Shown: positions 34,355 to 45,517, counted from the first letter of the stretch. The stretch is 64,000 nucleotides of DNA from Sphingomonas azotifigens NBRC 15497 (GCF_002091475.1 NZ_BCTR01000012.1:143131-207130), one strand, 5' to 3'. Program-made: numbers and translations. Notes: generated from the sequence alone by a model not told the origin.

Positions 34355-36754
34355 TCAGAAGCGACCCGAGAGCTGCAGGTACCAGTTGCGCGGCCTCGCA
34401 TACATGCGCTCGGCATAGCCCAGCGTCGCCAGCGAGGCGTTGCCCTGGATGAGATAGCGCGAGTCGAGCAGGTTGTTGACGCCGGCGCTCACTTCGTAGC
34501 GATCGTTCAGCTTCAGCGTCAGCGATCCGTTGGCGACGACATAGCCGTCCTCCTCGATCAGCGGGATGCTGCCGGTGATGAAGGTGATCTTGGAGGTATA
34601 GCTGGCATCGACCCGCGGGGTCAGGGTCATCCCGCCGCCCATGGCGATGTCATAGCCGAGCGCGAGATTGGCGGTCAGTGCAGGCGTCAGCGGCAGGTCG
34701 TCGTTCGGCGTCACCGTGGCGGTGGCACCCGGCACCGGCGTGATGCTGCGGATCTTGTCGTCGAGGACACTCAGACCGCCATCGATGCTGAGGCCGAACG
34801 CCGTGCGTAGGTTCGCCTCCGCCTCGACGCCGCGGATCCGCGCCTTGCCGGCGTTGAACAGCAACGGCACCACGCCCTGGCGGAAGATCAGCTGGATATT
34901 ATCGTAATCGGCTTGGAACGCTGCGAGGTTGAAGCGCAGCCGGCCGATATTGGTCTTCACGCCCACTTCGTAGCTGGTGACGCTTTCCTCGTCGAACGGC
35001 ACCGGCACATTGCCCGGCGGCGCGGCATTGTAGCGGGTGTTGAACCCGCCCGATTTGAAGCTGCGGGCATAGGAAGCATAGGTGCTGATCGCGTTGGTCC
35101 AGCGATACTGCACGCTGGCCGATCCGGTGAGAGCCGAGAAGGATTTGGCGAACGGCCGGTGGTAAAGAAACAGGGGGCCGCCTTCCGGTACCGCCTTGGT
35201 CGGCAGCGGATCGGGATCGGGCTGGCTCGACGGGAACAGGTTGAACACCGTGCCCAGGAAGGTCTTGCGATCGGTCGTGTAACGCAGGCCGCCGGTCAGT
35301 TCGAGACCGACAGCCGGTTTGATGCTGACTTCGCCAAAGCCCGCCAGCGAGTCGGTCTTCAGCCGCGAGACCTGGAGATCGCGCGAGCCGGGCCCGCCGG
35401 CGAGGATCGAGCGGATCACCGGCGGCGAGGGCGGATAGGCGAGGAACACCGTCGCCCGCTCGTCGGTGACTTCGTTGAAATAATAGCCGCCGACAATCGC
35501 GCTCACCTTGCCCCAGTCGAGCTGGAGCTGGACTTCCTGGCTGAATTGCCCGGACTCGGACCCGACATCGGTGGTGATCAGGGTGAGCGGCGTGTTGTCA
35601 CCATCACGGATGCCGCGCGAGCTGGTGTTGCGATAGGCCGAGATCAGCTTCACCGCCGCCACCTGCGACAGCCGGATATTGGCGGTGGCACCGAGGCCCC
35701 AGACTTCCGAATTGCTCAGCACCGGCGCGGTGCCGCCATTGACGAACGGGCCCTTCGCCTGAAGATCGTTGGCGCAGCGCGGATCGGCGATCATCGGCAC
35801 GTTCGGCGCCCCGAAGCGCGGATCGCCGGCGGTGAGCGGCGCATAGGGGATCGTCGCCCCCGGGCACCCTGCCCCCACGCTGGCGATTGCGGCGACCGGC
35901 GCCTGTTCGTTGATCCCGGCAAACACGAACGGCGCGCCATGTTCGTCGCGCTTCGAATAGTCGCCGCGGAGAAACAGGTCGAAATCGGTCGAGGGCTGCC
36001 ACTTCAACGCCCCGTTGAACGAATAGCCGTCCTCGTTGCCAAGATCGAGGCCGTCCACCGCCCGGATCACATAGCCGTCGCGCTTGCGGAAGCCGCCGGA
36101 GACGCGGGCGGCCAGCGTGCTCGCCAACGGGATGTTGAGGGCGGCAAAGCCTTCGCGGAGATTATAGTCGCCCACCCGCAGCCGCGCCCGGCCGTTCCAC
36201 TCGCCAAGCTGGGGCTGCTTGGTCCGCACCAGGATCGCGCCGCCGATGGTGTTGCGGCCGAACAGCGTGCCCTGCGGCCCGCGCAGCACCTCGACGCCGT
36301 CGATATCGCCGAAGTCGATCGCGCCGCCCACCGCGCGGCCGAGATAGACCTCGTCCAGATAGATGCCGACGCCCGGATCCACCGCCGCAGTGGGGTCAAC
36401 TTGGCCGACGCCGCGAATGAACACCACCGCCGAGGCACTGTTGCCCGAGAGCTGGCCCGCCGGCTTGAACTGGAGGCTGGGGGTGACACGCTCGAGATCC
36501 TGGGTCTGCTGGATCTGGCGGTTCTGCAAGGTCTCGGCACTGAGCGCAGTGATCGCGACCGGCGTATCCTGCAGGCTCTCTGCCCTGCGACGCGCCGTGA
36601 CCACGATCTCCTGCGAGACATCGCTGCTCGGTGCCGCCTCGGTCTGCACCGCCGTCTGCGCGAACGCGACTGGAACGGTAGCAGTGCCCGTCACTGCCAG
36701 CGCCGCCAAGCCGCACGTCGTGCGCACGCGGGTGCGCGTCGAAAAGCCTGCCAT
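34355..36754 (-). CDS. TonB-dependent outer-membrane receptor
   Basis: A 799-residue outer-membrane transporter. Signal peptide about residues 1-33 (ending VPVAFAQ), a TonB-box-like DVSQEIVVTARRR, and a plug domain with LQDTPVAITALSAETLQ, FIRGVG, YLDEVYLGR and VEVLRGPQGTLFGRNTIGGA. The barrel ends in an aromatic-terminated strand (YLQLSGRF). The substrate is unknown; in sphingomonads such receptors import siderophores, sugars or aromatic compounds. The ATG has GGGAGG six bases upstream. It precedes no obvious partner; an ABC exporter gene lies 117 bases away on the same strand, transcribed first. Confidence 0.93.
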   Translation of the reverse strand: MAGFSTRTRVRTTCGLAALAVTGTATVPVAFAQTAVQTEAAPSSDVSQEIVVTARRRAESLQDTPVAITALSAETLQNRQIQQTQDLERVTPSLQFKPAGQLSGNSASAVVFIRGVGQVDPTAAVDPGVGIYLDEVYLGRAVGGAIDFGDIDGVEVLRGPQGTLFGRNTIGGAILVRTKQPQLGEWNGRARLRVGDYNLREGFAALNIPLASTLAARVSGGFRKRDGYVIRAVDGLDLGNEDGYSFNGALKWQPSTDFDLFLRGDYSKRDEHGAPFVFAGINEQAPVAAIASVGAGCPGATIPYAPLTAGDPRFGAPNVPMIADPRCANDLQAKGPFVNGGTAPVLSNSEVWGLGATANIRLSQVAAVKLISAYRNTSSRGIRDGDNTPLTLITTDVGSESGQFSQEVQLQLDWGKVSAIVGGYYFNEVTDERATVFLAYPPSPPVIRSILAGGPGSRDLQVSRLKTDSLAGFGEVSIKPAVGLELTGGLRYTTDRKTFLGTVFNLFPSSQPDPDPLPTKAVPEGGPLFLYHRPFAKSFSALTGSASVQYRWTNAISTYASYARSFKSGGFNTRYNAAPPGNVPVPFDEESVTSYEVGVKTNIGRLRFNLAAFQADYDNIQLIFRQGVVPLLFNAGKARIRGVEAEANLRTAFGLSIDGGLSVLDDKIRSITPVPGATATVTPNDDLPLTPALTANLALGYDIAMGGGMTLTPRVDASYTSKITFITGSIPLIEEDGYVVANGSLTLKLNDRYEVSAGVNNLLDSRYLIQGNASLATLGYAERMYARPRNWYLQLSGRF

Positions 36755-36870
36755 GCCAACCTCCCCTGGCTCGGAATCGTGGTTCGTCCCGATGCCCGAG
36801 GAAGGTCGCATGCAGAAATGTTTCAGTCAATAACAGTTATGCCACGTACCAAATTTGCAACATACTGAGA

Positions 36871-38724
36871 TCAACTCACTGCGCGGCGCTCTACCAGGCG
36901 CAGCGACGGGCGTGCGCTGAGGCCGAACATGCGCCGCGCAGTGCCGGCCATGAAGCGCGGCAGTTCGCGGCGCTCCATCGGGGCATCCAGCCCCTCCGCC
37001 TGCAGCGCCCAGAGCCGTTGGAAGGCGCCGGTGCCGCGGAGCAGTTCCAGCGGCGCGCCGTCCTCGACGATCCGGCCCTGCTCGACCACGATTACCCGGT
37101 CGAAGCCCACCACCGTGGACAACCGATGTGCCACGGCAAGCACGGTGCGATGCGCCATCAGCGCGTCGAGTGCCTGCTGCACCTCGATCTCCGAGCCGGT
37201 ATCGAGTGCCGAGGTCGCCTCGTCGAGCAGCACGATCGGCGCCTTGCTGAGGAACGCGCGGGCAATGCCGATCCGCTGGCGCTGGCCGCCCGACAGGTTG
37301 GTGCCGCGCTCACCGACCAGCGTGTCATAGCCCTGCGGCAGCAAGGCGATGAACCCTGCGCAATGCGCCGCTTCTGCCGCCGCACGGACCTCCGCGTCGG
37401 TCGCGTCGGGGCGGGCGAAGCGGATATTTTCGAGAATCGAGCGGTGGAACAGCAGCACCTCCTGCGGCACCACCGCGACGGCCTGGTGCAGGCTTTCCTG
37501 CGTCACCCGGTCGATTGGCTGGCCGTCGATCAGCACGCGCCCCGCCTGCGGATCGTGCAGGCGCTGGACGAGCTGGAGAATGGTCGACTTGCCCGCGCCC
37601 GAGGGGCCGACGATGCCGATCTTCTGGCCCGGCGCGACGTCGAGCGACAGATCGTGCAGCACCGGCCGCCCCGGATGATGCCCGAAGGTGACGCCCTCGA
37701 TCCGCACGCGTCCCTGCCCCGCGCGCAGCGGCGCGGCGTCGGGCGCGTCGTCCAGCGCGTGCGGCGCACCGACGATCTCCAGCGTCTCGCGCAGATAGCT
37801 GAACTGCTGGCTGGTATCGATCAGCGCCATGGCGAGGTCGCGTGAGCCGTTGAGCATGCGAAAGGTCATCGCGCTGACGACGACGACGTCGCCTGCGGTG
37901 ATGCCGCCCGCGATCCAGCGCTCGACCGCCCAGACCAGCGCGCCGCCTACCAGGATGACCAGCGCGACATCGTGGAGCACGCGGATGCGCTCGACGAACA
38001 TCCAGCCGCGCTTCTGCGCCGCCGCCTCGGCCTCAAAGAAACCGCGCAGCCGTTCGGACTCGCGCCGACGGGCGCCGAACGCCTTGATCGCGGCGATGTT
38101 GCTGACCAGGTCGACCAGTTCGCCGCCGCTCTCGCTGGCGGCGCGGGCAAAGGCCTTGTGATATTTGTCACCGCGCAGGCCGAGCAGCACCAGCCCGCCG
38201 CTGGCGGCCACGAAGATGCCGGTGATCGCCACGGCCATGCGCCAGTCGATCGCGAGGAAGATCAGCAGTGCGCCGCCAAAGGCGATCAGCGGCGGCGTGA
38301 TCTCCATCAGGATGCGGTGCGTGAGCGCCGCGAACGAGCCGGTCAGCGCGCCCACGCGGTGGCCGAGCGAGCCACCCCGCTGGTTCTGGAAGAAGCCGAT
38401 ATGATGGCCGGTGAGATAGTGGAACATGTCCAGCCGGATGCGGATGCCGCTCGCCACGGTGACGTTGCAGAGCATCATGGCCGCGCCGCGCACCAGGCCG
38501 TTCTCGAGCGCCACCAGGCCGACAAATGCCGCGAGTGCGAAATACACCGCCTGGTGCGACGGGGCCGCGACCGTCATCGAGTCGATCAGCAGCTTCATCG
38601 CATATTGCACGCCGACCGCGCTGGCGGCGCCACCCACCACGAGAAGGGCGAGCAGCGCGAAGGCGAGAGGCCGTCGCGTGACATAGTGGAGCAGGAACCG
38701 TGCCGGGCTCTTCAGAAACGGCAT
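36871..38724 (-). CDS. ABC exporter with fused membrane and ATPase domains
   Basis: A 617-residue half-transporter. The N-terminal region (about 1-330) has six predicted membrane segments, and the C-terminal ATPase has Walker A GPSGAGKST, Q-loop VAVVPQEVLLFHR, signature LSGGQRQRIGIARAF, Walker B IVLLDEATSALD and the His switch VAHRLSTV. Proteins of this kind export lipids, peptides or drugs as homodimers; the cargo is not predictable. The start MPFLKSPARF is chosen for the AAGGGGGACA upstream; an extension of fifteen residues is possible in frame. Confidence 0.93.
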   Translation of the reverse strand: MPFLKSPARFLLHYVTRRPLAFALLALLVVGGAASAVGVQYAMKLLIDSMTVAAPSHQAVYFALAAFVGLVALENGLVRGAAMMLCNVTVASGIRIRLDMFHYLTGHHIGFFQNQRGGSLGHRVGALTGSFAALTHRILMEITPPLIAFGGALLIFLAIDWRMAVAITGIFVAASGGLVLLGLRGDKYHKAFARAASESGGELVDLVSNIAAIKAFGARRRESERLRGFFEAEAAAQKRGWMFVERIRVLHDVALVILVGGALVWAVERWIAGGITAGDVVVVSAMTFRMLNGSRDLAMALIDTSQQFSYLRETLEIVGAPHALDDAPDAAPLRAGQGRVRIEGVTFGHHPGRPVLHDLSLDVAPGQKIGIVGPSGAGKSTILQLVQRLHDPQAGRVLIDGQPIDRVTQESLHQAVAVVPQEVLLFHRSILENIRFARPDATDAEVRAAAEAAHCAGFIALLPQGYDTLVGERGTNLSGGQRQRIGIARAFLSKAPIVLLDEATSALDTGSEIEVQQALDALMAHRTVLAVAHRLSTVVGFDRVIVVEQGRIVEDGAPLELLRGTGAFQRLWALQAEGLDAPMERRELPRFMAGTARRMFGLSARPSLRLVERRAVS

Positions 38725-38881
38725 GTTGTCCCCCTTCGAAATCTTCGGGCGCTGCATTGCAACAAACATGCGGCCGAAAAGACCCGTCGGGGCATGAACC
38801 CGATGTGAACTTTCGTGAAATGGAAGGTGAGCGGTGGAGATGGGGCGACGAAATGCGGCAAAATCTGGGCAGGTAGCCAGG

Positions 38882-40830
38882 TCAGCGCTCCTGGATCACT
38901 GCTACCGCGCCCCCGGTCGAGGCAAGGTCGAGCGTCAGCGGCGTATCGGCGGACAGCCGACGATTCTCGACCTGGACAGCATCAGGCGCGGACCCGTCCG
39001 TCCAGATCCGCGCCTCGGCACCGCGCGCGCCGATAAAGTCGAGCGGCACGGTGATCGTGCGCGCCTTCTCGTTGTTCATCGCGCCCAGATACCAGCTTTT
39101 GCCCTTGCGCCGGGCCAGCACGATATAGGCGCCCGTTTCGCCGGCGAGAAAGCGCGTCTCGTCCCAGCTGGTCGGCACCTGGCGGATGAAATCGAAGCCC
39201 GCGGGACTCGCCGCATAGGTGTCCGGGCTGTCTGCCACCGCCTGCAGCGGCGAGAGAAAGACGACATACATCGCCAGCCCGTGCGCCCGCGTCGACTGCA
39301 CCATCGGCAGGTCGCCGCGCATGCGGAAATCGGCCGGTGCGACGTTGCGGAAGCCGCCCGGCGTATAGTCCATCGGCCCCAGCAGCCCACGGGTATAGGC
39401 GAGCATCACGTCGTTGCCCGCGGTCGCGCGGCTGCTCCATTTGTTGTACTCGGCCCCCATCACCCCTTCCTGGGTGACGAAGTTCGGCCAGGTGCGGGCA
39501 AAACCGCGCGGGGCAAAGGCACCGTGCAGGTCGACCATCAGATGGTGCCGCGCCGCCGCACCCAGCAGCTTCTGGTACCAGTTGACCATCCACTGGTCGT
39601 CGCGTTCCATGAAGTCGATCTTGATGCCGGCGATGCCGAGCTTCTCGTAGAGCGCGAGGGCATCCTCCATCTGCTCGTCGAGCGCCTGCCAGTGCGCCCA
39701 GAGCCACAGCCGTACTTTCTTGCTGCGGGCATAGTCGGCCACGTCCTGGAGGTTGATCGCATCGTCCCATTTGGTGACGTCTACGCCCGGCCGCCGCACC
39801 CCGCCGCCGCCGGCGCCGGCATACCATCCCTCGTCGATCATCGTGTAGGGCATGCCGTTTGCCGCGGCGAAGTCGATGAACGCCTTGGCCACCGCCGTCG
39901 TCGTGCGTTGGCCGGGAAGCCTGGCGATGGAAGGCCCGCTCCACCAGTCCCAGCTGGTCAGCCCCGGCTGGATCCAGCTGGTGTCCTCGATCCGGCTCGG
40001 GCTGGAGAGGTTGGTGAGCAGCGTCGATTCCTGCAGCTTGCCCAGCTGGTCGGCAAGCATCACCACCCGCCATGGCGTCACGATCGGGCTGCCGATGCGG
40101 GTGTGCACCGCGATGCGCGGGTCGTCGAGCGAGGGCGACAGCTTCACCTGCAGTCCCGGCCCGCCATCGCCGCGCCCAGTGAGGTACATCGCGGCGAAGT
40201 CGATCAGGTCGGCCTCGGCGATGGCGAAGGCGCCCTTGCCCGTCTCGCAGGCGAAGGGCACGTCGAACAGATTGTGGTCGCGCAGCCTTGTCGTGTCGAC
40301 GGGATCGAACTCGCCCTCGTGGCTCGACCCGAAATGGCCGACATTGAAGCCCCAGCATTTCCAGGGCTGCGGGAAATAGAAGCCGGTGCGTTCGTAGCGC
40401 ACGACCGCTGCGGCGGTCGCCGGCTGCACCGGCACCAGCATGCGGAAGGCGATGCCGTCGTCATAGGCACGCAGGATGATGTCCATCCGCCGCTTGGCGC
40501 CGCCGCGCTCCTGCAGATGGACGATGCGCTGGTTGTAGTGGTCGCGGCCCTCGGCGGCCTTGCCGAGGACGATCTTGTAGCGCGTGTCGGCGCTGCTCGC
40601 CTCGCTGCCGGTAACGGCCATGCCCCAGCCGAGCATGTCGCGATCGAGATCGAGCGCGATCGGCGCAGGGGCCAGCACCAACTCGCCGCGCCGCTGCACG
40701 GTATAGTTGGGAATGCCCTGCCGATCGAGCGCCACCACCACGCGGTTCGCGCCGTCGGGAGAGACCACCTCCAGCGTCTGCCCGGCGGCCGGAGCCGCGA
40801 CCAGCAGCGCCGCCGTGCCGAGCAACTGCT

Positions 40831-40834
<4 letters not shown>
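38882..40834 (-). CDS. Glycoside hydrolase family 97 protein
   Basis: A 650-residue periplasmic or surface enzyme with signal peptide ending AAPAAGQ. The layout is that of GH97 (SusB-like): N-terminal beta-sandwich to about residue 270, a TIM barrel with TSWDWWSGPSIARL, YTMIDEGWY and GIKIDFMERDDQWM, and the C-terminal beta domain. The Asp of GIKIDF lies where retaining alpha-galactosidase members carry the nucleophile, and EGVMGAEYNKWSS contains a catalytic Glu candidate; this is inference from recalled family structures. The GTG start overlaps the esterase stop by four bases. It probably hydrolyses an alpha-linked sugar taken up by the neighbouring permease. Confidence 0.88.
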
Positions 40835-41550
<716 letters not shown>

Positions 41551-41640
41551 CCCGATTCTCCTGGAGAAGGTCTTGGTCGTTGGGGGCCGAGCGTGGCGCA
41601 ACGCTGCGGGAGCGTCAAACCCTCGCCCGGCCCTTGCAGA

Positions 41641-42969
41641 TCAGTGCAGCGAAGCCCCCCCGCCGGCACGCACCGGCTTGGCACGACCCGCGGCGATCGC
41701 GAACCCGCATAGCACCACGTAGCACAGCGCCGGGACGATCAGCGCGAAGGCATAGCCGTGCAGATCGGCGACCTTGCCGACCAGCAGCGGCAGCAGCGCG
41801 CCGCCGACGATCGCGGTGCAGAGCAGGCCCGAGGTCGCCTCCTCGCTGGCACCCGACCGCTCGAGCGTCAGGGTGAAGATCACGGGAAACATGATCGAGT
41901 TGAACAGGCCGATCGACAGCGCGACGAAGCCCGCGGTGACGCCGCCGACCGCGACGACATAGAGGCACATCGCCGCCGCAATGATGGTGAACAACGCGAG
42001 CAGCTTGTCCGCCCGGACGCGGGTGAGCAGCAGCGAGCCGAGCGCGCGCCCGACCATCGCCCCGCCCCAGTAGAAGGCGACGGCCTTGCCGGCCTCCTGG
42101 AGCGACACGCCGTGGACGCCGTCGCTGCCCATCAGCGTGCCGAGGATCGGCACCCCGAACGGCGCGTCGGACTGGCCCCAGATGCTGTTGTCGTTGAGGA
42201 ACAGCGCCATCTGCGTGCCGATCGACACTTCGGCGCCGACATAGAGGAAGATGCCGAGCGCGCCGAACAGCGCCCAGCCCGACGCGAAGGCGTCGAACAG
42301 GCCCGAGGTGCCCTTGTGCGCGGGCGCGGCATCGCTGACGACGCGGCGGCTGAGGAAGAAGAACACTGCGAGCGCGAGGATCAGCCCGCAGATCCACAGA
42401 TAGGCGGTATCAATGCCCGCCAGCGCCTCGGCCCGGACCGCCGGATCGACGACCGCGCCCGACTTCACCTCGACGCCCTTGAGGAACAGATGCGCGCCGA
42501 GCAGCGGGCCGAGAAAGGTGCCGAAGGAGTTGAAGGTCTGGCTCAGCACCAGCCGGAAATGGCTGCGCTGCGGATCGCCGAGCGCCGCCGCCAGCGGGTT
42601 GGCCGCGACCTGCAGCACGGTGATGCCGCTCGCCAGCACGAACAGCCCGAGCAGCACCAGCCAGTAATTGGCAAGGTTTGCCGCAGTCAGCATGATCAGG
42701 CAGGCCACCGCCATGGTGCAGAGTGCCAGCAGGATCGACGGCACCGCCTTGAGCCGCGAGACCAGCGCAGCCGCCGGCAACGACACCACGAAATAGGCGA
42801 AGAAGAAGGCAAACGCGCTCGCCTGCGCCTGCAGATTGGTGAGCGTGAAGATGCCCTTCACCGCCGCGACGAGCGGATCGACCAGCGAGGTGATGAACCC
42901 CCAGGCGAAGAACAGCGTTGTTACCGCGGCGAATGCCAGCGTGGTGTGCGTTGAACGTGCGGTGGCCAA
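41641..42969 (-). CDS. Sugar:proton symporter of the FucP/GluP (FHS) MFS family
   Basis: A 442-residue permease with twelve predicted membrane segments. The N-terminal LFFAWGFITSLVDPLVAAVK is the familiar FHS-family block (FucP and NagP type), and LQVAANPLAAALGDP and LSQTFNSFGTFLGPLLGA are further family marks. The start is read as TTG with AGGAGAGGG just upstream; an earlier TTG at 43029 is possible. It is the first gene of the set with the esterase and GH97 glycosidase, and a LacI-type dyad lies 46-58 bases upstream of the start. The sugar is not determined; fucose, glucose, galactose or N-acetylglucosamine are all transported by relatives. Confidence 0.9.
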   Translation of the reverse strand: MATARSTHTTLAFAAVTTLFFAWGFITSLVDPLVAAVKGIFTLTNLQAQASAFAFFFAYFVVSLPAAALVSRLKAVPSILLALCTMAVACLIMLTAANLANYWLVLLGLFVLASGITVLQVAANPLAAALGDPQRSHFRLVLSQTFNSFGTFLGPLLGAHLFLKGVEVKSGAVVDPAVRAEALAGIDTAYLWICGLILALAVFFFLSRRVVSDAAPAHKGTSGLFDAFASGWALFGALGIFLYVGAEVSIGTQMALFLNDNSIWGQSDAPFGVPILGTLMGSDGVHGVSLQEAGKAVAFYWGGAMVGRALGSLLLTRVRADKLLALFTIIAAAMCLYVVAVGGVTAGFVALSIGLFNSIMFPVIFTLTLERSGASEEATSGLLCTAIVGGALLPLLVGKVADLHGYAFALIVPALCYVVLCGFAIAAGRAKPVRAGGGASLH

Positions 42970-43015
42970 GCGATCCCTCTCCTGCCCCAATGGTTTTGCG
43001 GGGTCGACGCTTCCC

Positions 43016-43027
43016 GACAACGTTGGC
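43016..43027. promoter_or_regulatory. Candidate LacI-type operator upstream of the sugar permease
   Basis: GACAACGTTGGC contains the perfect palindrome CAACGTTG centred on CpG, with imperfect flanks. LacI-family regulators typically bind CpG-centred dyads of this kind. It lies about 46 bases upstream of the permease start and is in the 164-base gap that separates the permease from the divergent L,D-transpeptidase gene. No LacI gene is in the window. Confidence 0.35.
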
Positions 43028-43133
43028 AAAAGTCAAGCTGGGCCGGGGGCGGCTTTTCGTACTCGCATGTGGACGCGGCCCTCGCTTATAGGCCAATGCG
43101 TTGGTAAACGACGCGGCGAGTGGAGTATTGCGC

Positions 43134-44780
43134 GTGGACGAAGTGAAGCCGGTGGGAACGAAAGCATTGTTGACGAAGGGGGTAGCCGCACTGGCGTTGG
43201 CGGGCGCGATCGCCTCTCCGGCAGCGGCCCAGTTCCGGCTGATCCCGAAGCCGAAGACGGCAGAAACGCCGGCCACACGCCCGCAGCCGACCCCCGTGAG
43301 CCAGGTGCAGACGCAGACGCCGCGGCCCGTCGCAACGCCCACTCCGCGCGCGCCGCAGACGCAGACCCCGGCCGTGCAGACGCCCAAGCCGAGCCTCGCG
43401 CCGCCCCAGGTGCAGCCGACTCCGATCGCACCCGCGCCGCTGGTGCAGGCGGCGCCCTTGCCGTCGCTGACCAGCAAGCAGATCGCGGAGCTGCGCCAGT
43501 TGCTGACCGATGCCGGCCTGTCGCAGGGCCTGCGGCGGATGACCAGCACCGTCACGCTGCCGAACGACAGCGACGGCATGGTGCGCGCCGCGCTCGATTA
43601 TGCGCGCGCGGTCCATAGCGGCCGGCTCGATTCGAGCGACTTCATCAACGATTGGGGCCTGCGCCCTGCCCCGTTCGATCCGGCACCCGGCTTTGCCGAC
43701 GCGGTCAAGCGCGATCGCCTCGCCGCCTGGATCCGCGCGCTGCCGCCGCCCTATGCCGGCTATGACGGCCTCGAGAAGGGACTGGTCGCCTATCGCGCCA
43801 TCCTCACCTCGGGCGGCTGGGCGAAGCTCGCGCCGGGGCCCGATCTCGGCAAGGGCGCCAGCGGCGCGCGCGTCAAGGCGCTGCGCAAGCGGCTCGCCGT
43901 CGAGGACAAGCAGGTGTCAACCAGCGGCGACGTGTTCGACCAGGATCTCCAGGACGCGGTGCTGCGCGCCCAGCGCCGCTACGGCCTGCGCCCGACCGGG
44001 GTGGTATCGACCGGCACGCTTGCCGCGCTCAACGTGCCGGTGGAGGCGCGTGTGCGCCAGATCATGGCGAACATGGAGCGCTGGCGCTGGCTGCCGCAGA
44101 CGCTGCCCGCCAAGCGCATCCAGGTGAACATCGCCGCGGCGGTGATGACCGTGTTCGACGGCGACAGCCCGATCGCCTCGATGAAGGCCGTGACCGGGCG
44201 TCCCGGCAACGAGACCCCGATGCTCCAGTCGCGCATCCACTCGATCGTGCTCAATCCGCCATGGAACGTGCCGAGCGGCATCGCGGCCAAGGAGCTGTGG
44301 CCCAAGGGGGAGGCCTATCTGAAAGCGCATGGCTATCGCATCATCGGCACCGGCCCCGATCGCCGTCTGCAGCAGGAGTCGGGCCCGAAGAGCGCACTCG
44401 GCCGCTACAAGTTCGATTTCGACAATCCCTATGCCGTGTATCTGCACGACACGCCGGTGCAGTCGGGCTTCAACAGCTACAGCCGGCTCGACAGCCATGG
44501 CTGCGTGCGACTGGAAAAGCCCGGCCCGCTCGCCGAGCTGCTGCTGAAGAACGATCCGAACTGGCAGCCCGACGCGATCGCCGCGCAGCTCGAAGGCACC
44601 AAGACCGTGCGCGTGCGGCTGGCGGATGCCGACCAGGTCGCCGTGTATCTGCTCTACTGGACCGCCTTTGCGGGCCCCGACGGTGCGATGAACTTCCGTG
44701 ACGACCCGTATAATTGGGACGCACTGCTCGCCGAGAAGATCGAAGCCCGGGCCGCGGTGAGCGCCGCGACTGCCTCCTGA
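43134..44780 (+). CDS. L,D-transpeptidase (YcbB/LdtD-like)
   Basis: A 548-residue periplasmic enzyme. The signal peptide ends around SPAAAQ, and a Pro/Thr/Gln-rich linker of about 80 residues follows, probably spanning to the murein. Then come a scaffold region, a peptidoglycan-binding domain with GARVKALRKRL, and the YkuD-type catalytic domain with YLHDTPVQSGFNSYSRLDSH and the nucleophile Cys457 in SHGCVRLEKP. It makes 3-3 peptidoglycan cross-links that bypass penicillin-binding proteins and is blocked by carbapenems. The GTG start has TGGAG eight bases upstream. The lipoprotein gene follows 23 bases after the stop. Confidence 0.92.
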   Translation: MDEVKPVGTKALLTKGVAALALAGAIASPAAAQFRLIPKPKTAETPATRPQPTPVSQVQTQTPRPVATPTPRAPQTQTPAVQTPKPSLAPPQVQPTPIAPAPLVQAAPLPSLTSKQIAELRQLLTDAGLSQGLRRMTSTVTLPNDSDGMVRAALDYARAVHSGRLDSSDFINDWGLRPAPFDPAPGFADAVKRDRLAAWIRALPPPYAGYDGLEKGLVAYRAILTSGGWAKLAPGPDLGKGASGARVKALRKRLAVEDKQVSTSGDVFDQDLQDAVLRAQRRYGLRPTGVVSTGTLAALNVPVEARVRQIMANMERWRWLPQTLPAKRIQVNIAAAVMTVFDGDSPIASMKAVTGRPGNETPMLQSRIHSIVLNPPWNVPSGIAAKELWPKGEAYLKAHGYRIIGTGPDRRLQQESGPKSALGRYKFDFDNPYAVYLHDTPVQSGFNSYSRLDSHGCVRLEKPGPLAELLLKNDPNWQPDAIAAQLEGTKTVRVRLADADQVAVYLLYWTAFAGPDGAMNFRDDPYNWDALLAEKIEARAAVSAATAS

Positions 44781-44803
44781 CCCCTTATCGGAAGGAATAT
44801 TTG

Positions 44804-45121
44804 ATGAAGCTGCGCATGATCGCGACCCTGGCCGGCGCGGCCGTTTCCCTCGCCGCCTGCGGTGGCGGGGACAATGGCCCCACCCCGCCCGACGCCAATG
44901 TCACCGAAATCACCGTCCCCGAGACGCCGGCGACGGTGAACGTCTCGACGCAGGAACCCGCCGCGGCCGAGCCCGCGAACGCGGCGCCGGAACCGCTGCC
45001 CACTGCAACGCCAACGCCGTTCAGCGACCGCGAACAGACCGAGGCGGACGCGGCGGCAACCGGCATGACCTCGCGCGTCGATCGCAACGCCGAGGGTGAG
45101 AACCAGGAAAAGAAGCAGTAA
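44804..45121 (+). CDS. Small putative lipoprotein
   Basis: A 105-residue protein with lipobox VSLAAC following MKLRMIATLAGAA, so the mature protein should begin at a lipidated Cys. The rest is low-complexity, rich in Pro, Ala, Glu and Thr (PLPTATPTPFSDREQ), probably unfolded. The ATG has GGAAGGA eight bases upstream. It follows the L,D-transpeptidase gene and may be an accessory of it, though no sequence evidence proves this. No family was recognised. Confidence 0.75.
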   Translation: MKLRMIATLAGAAVSLAACGGGDNGPTPPDANVTEITVPETPATVNVSTQEPAAAEPANAAPEPLPTATPTPFSDREQTEADAAATGMTSRVDRNAEGENQEKKQ

Positions 45122-45133
45122 GCTGAGAAGTAC

Positions 45134-45163
45134 GCCGGGTGCGCGTCAGCGCGCGCGCCCGGC
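45134..45163. terminator. GC-rich hairpin between convergent genes
   Basis: GCCGGGTGCGCG, a short loop, then CGCGCGCGCCCGGC forms a long stem with one mismatch. It overlaps the stop of the minus-strand gene and follows the lipoprotein stop by twelve bases, so it could end both transcripts. There is no T tract. Confidence 0.45.
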
Positions 45164-45517
45164 CTCCGGCAGCGCCACGCGCGCCAGCACGAGCTGCAGT
45201 TGGCCCAGCGTATAGCCGGCCGCATGAAAGGCGACGACTTCGTCCTTGGGCAGCGCGTCGCCGCCATGCCAGGCGAGCACCGCGATGCGGCGCAGCGTCT
45301 CGAGCTTGGCATCGGCAAGCCGCGGGCTGGCCCGCTCTCCACCAAAGAACAGCGCGAGCCAGCGCGACCAGCGGCCCGGAGCGTCGAGCGAGGACAGGCG
45401 ATCGCGGGCGGCCAGCGCCACGACCTGCCATTCGAGCGGCGACAGCGTGGCACCGACCGTGTCCAACGGAGCGGCAAGGGCTTGACCGCGAGATAGGGTG
45501 AGATCGAGATACGCCAT
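45146..45517 (-). CDS. Small conserved-looking protein of unknown function
   Basis: A 123-residue cytoplasmic protein, not recognised. It begins MAYLDLTLSRGQALAAP; LSPLEWQVVALAARDRLSSL looks helical and resembles the recognition region of small helix-turn-helix proteins, and WLALFFGGERASPRLADAKL follows. No signal peptide or metal motif is seen. The ATG has GGGAG ten bases upstream; a longer reading to 45661 lacks support. It is alone on its strand between two plus-strand genes, with a 276-base gap upstream. Confidence 0.65.
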   Translation of the reverse strand: MAYLDLTLSRGQALAAPLDTVGATLSPLEWQVVALAARDRLSSLDAPGRWSRWLALFFGGERASPRLADAKLETLRRIAVLAWHGGDALPKDEVVAFHAAGYTLGQLQLVLARVALPEAGRAR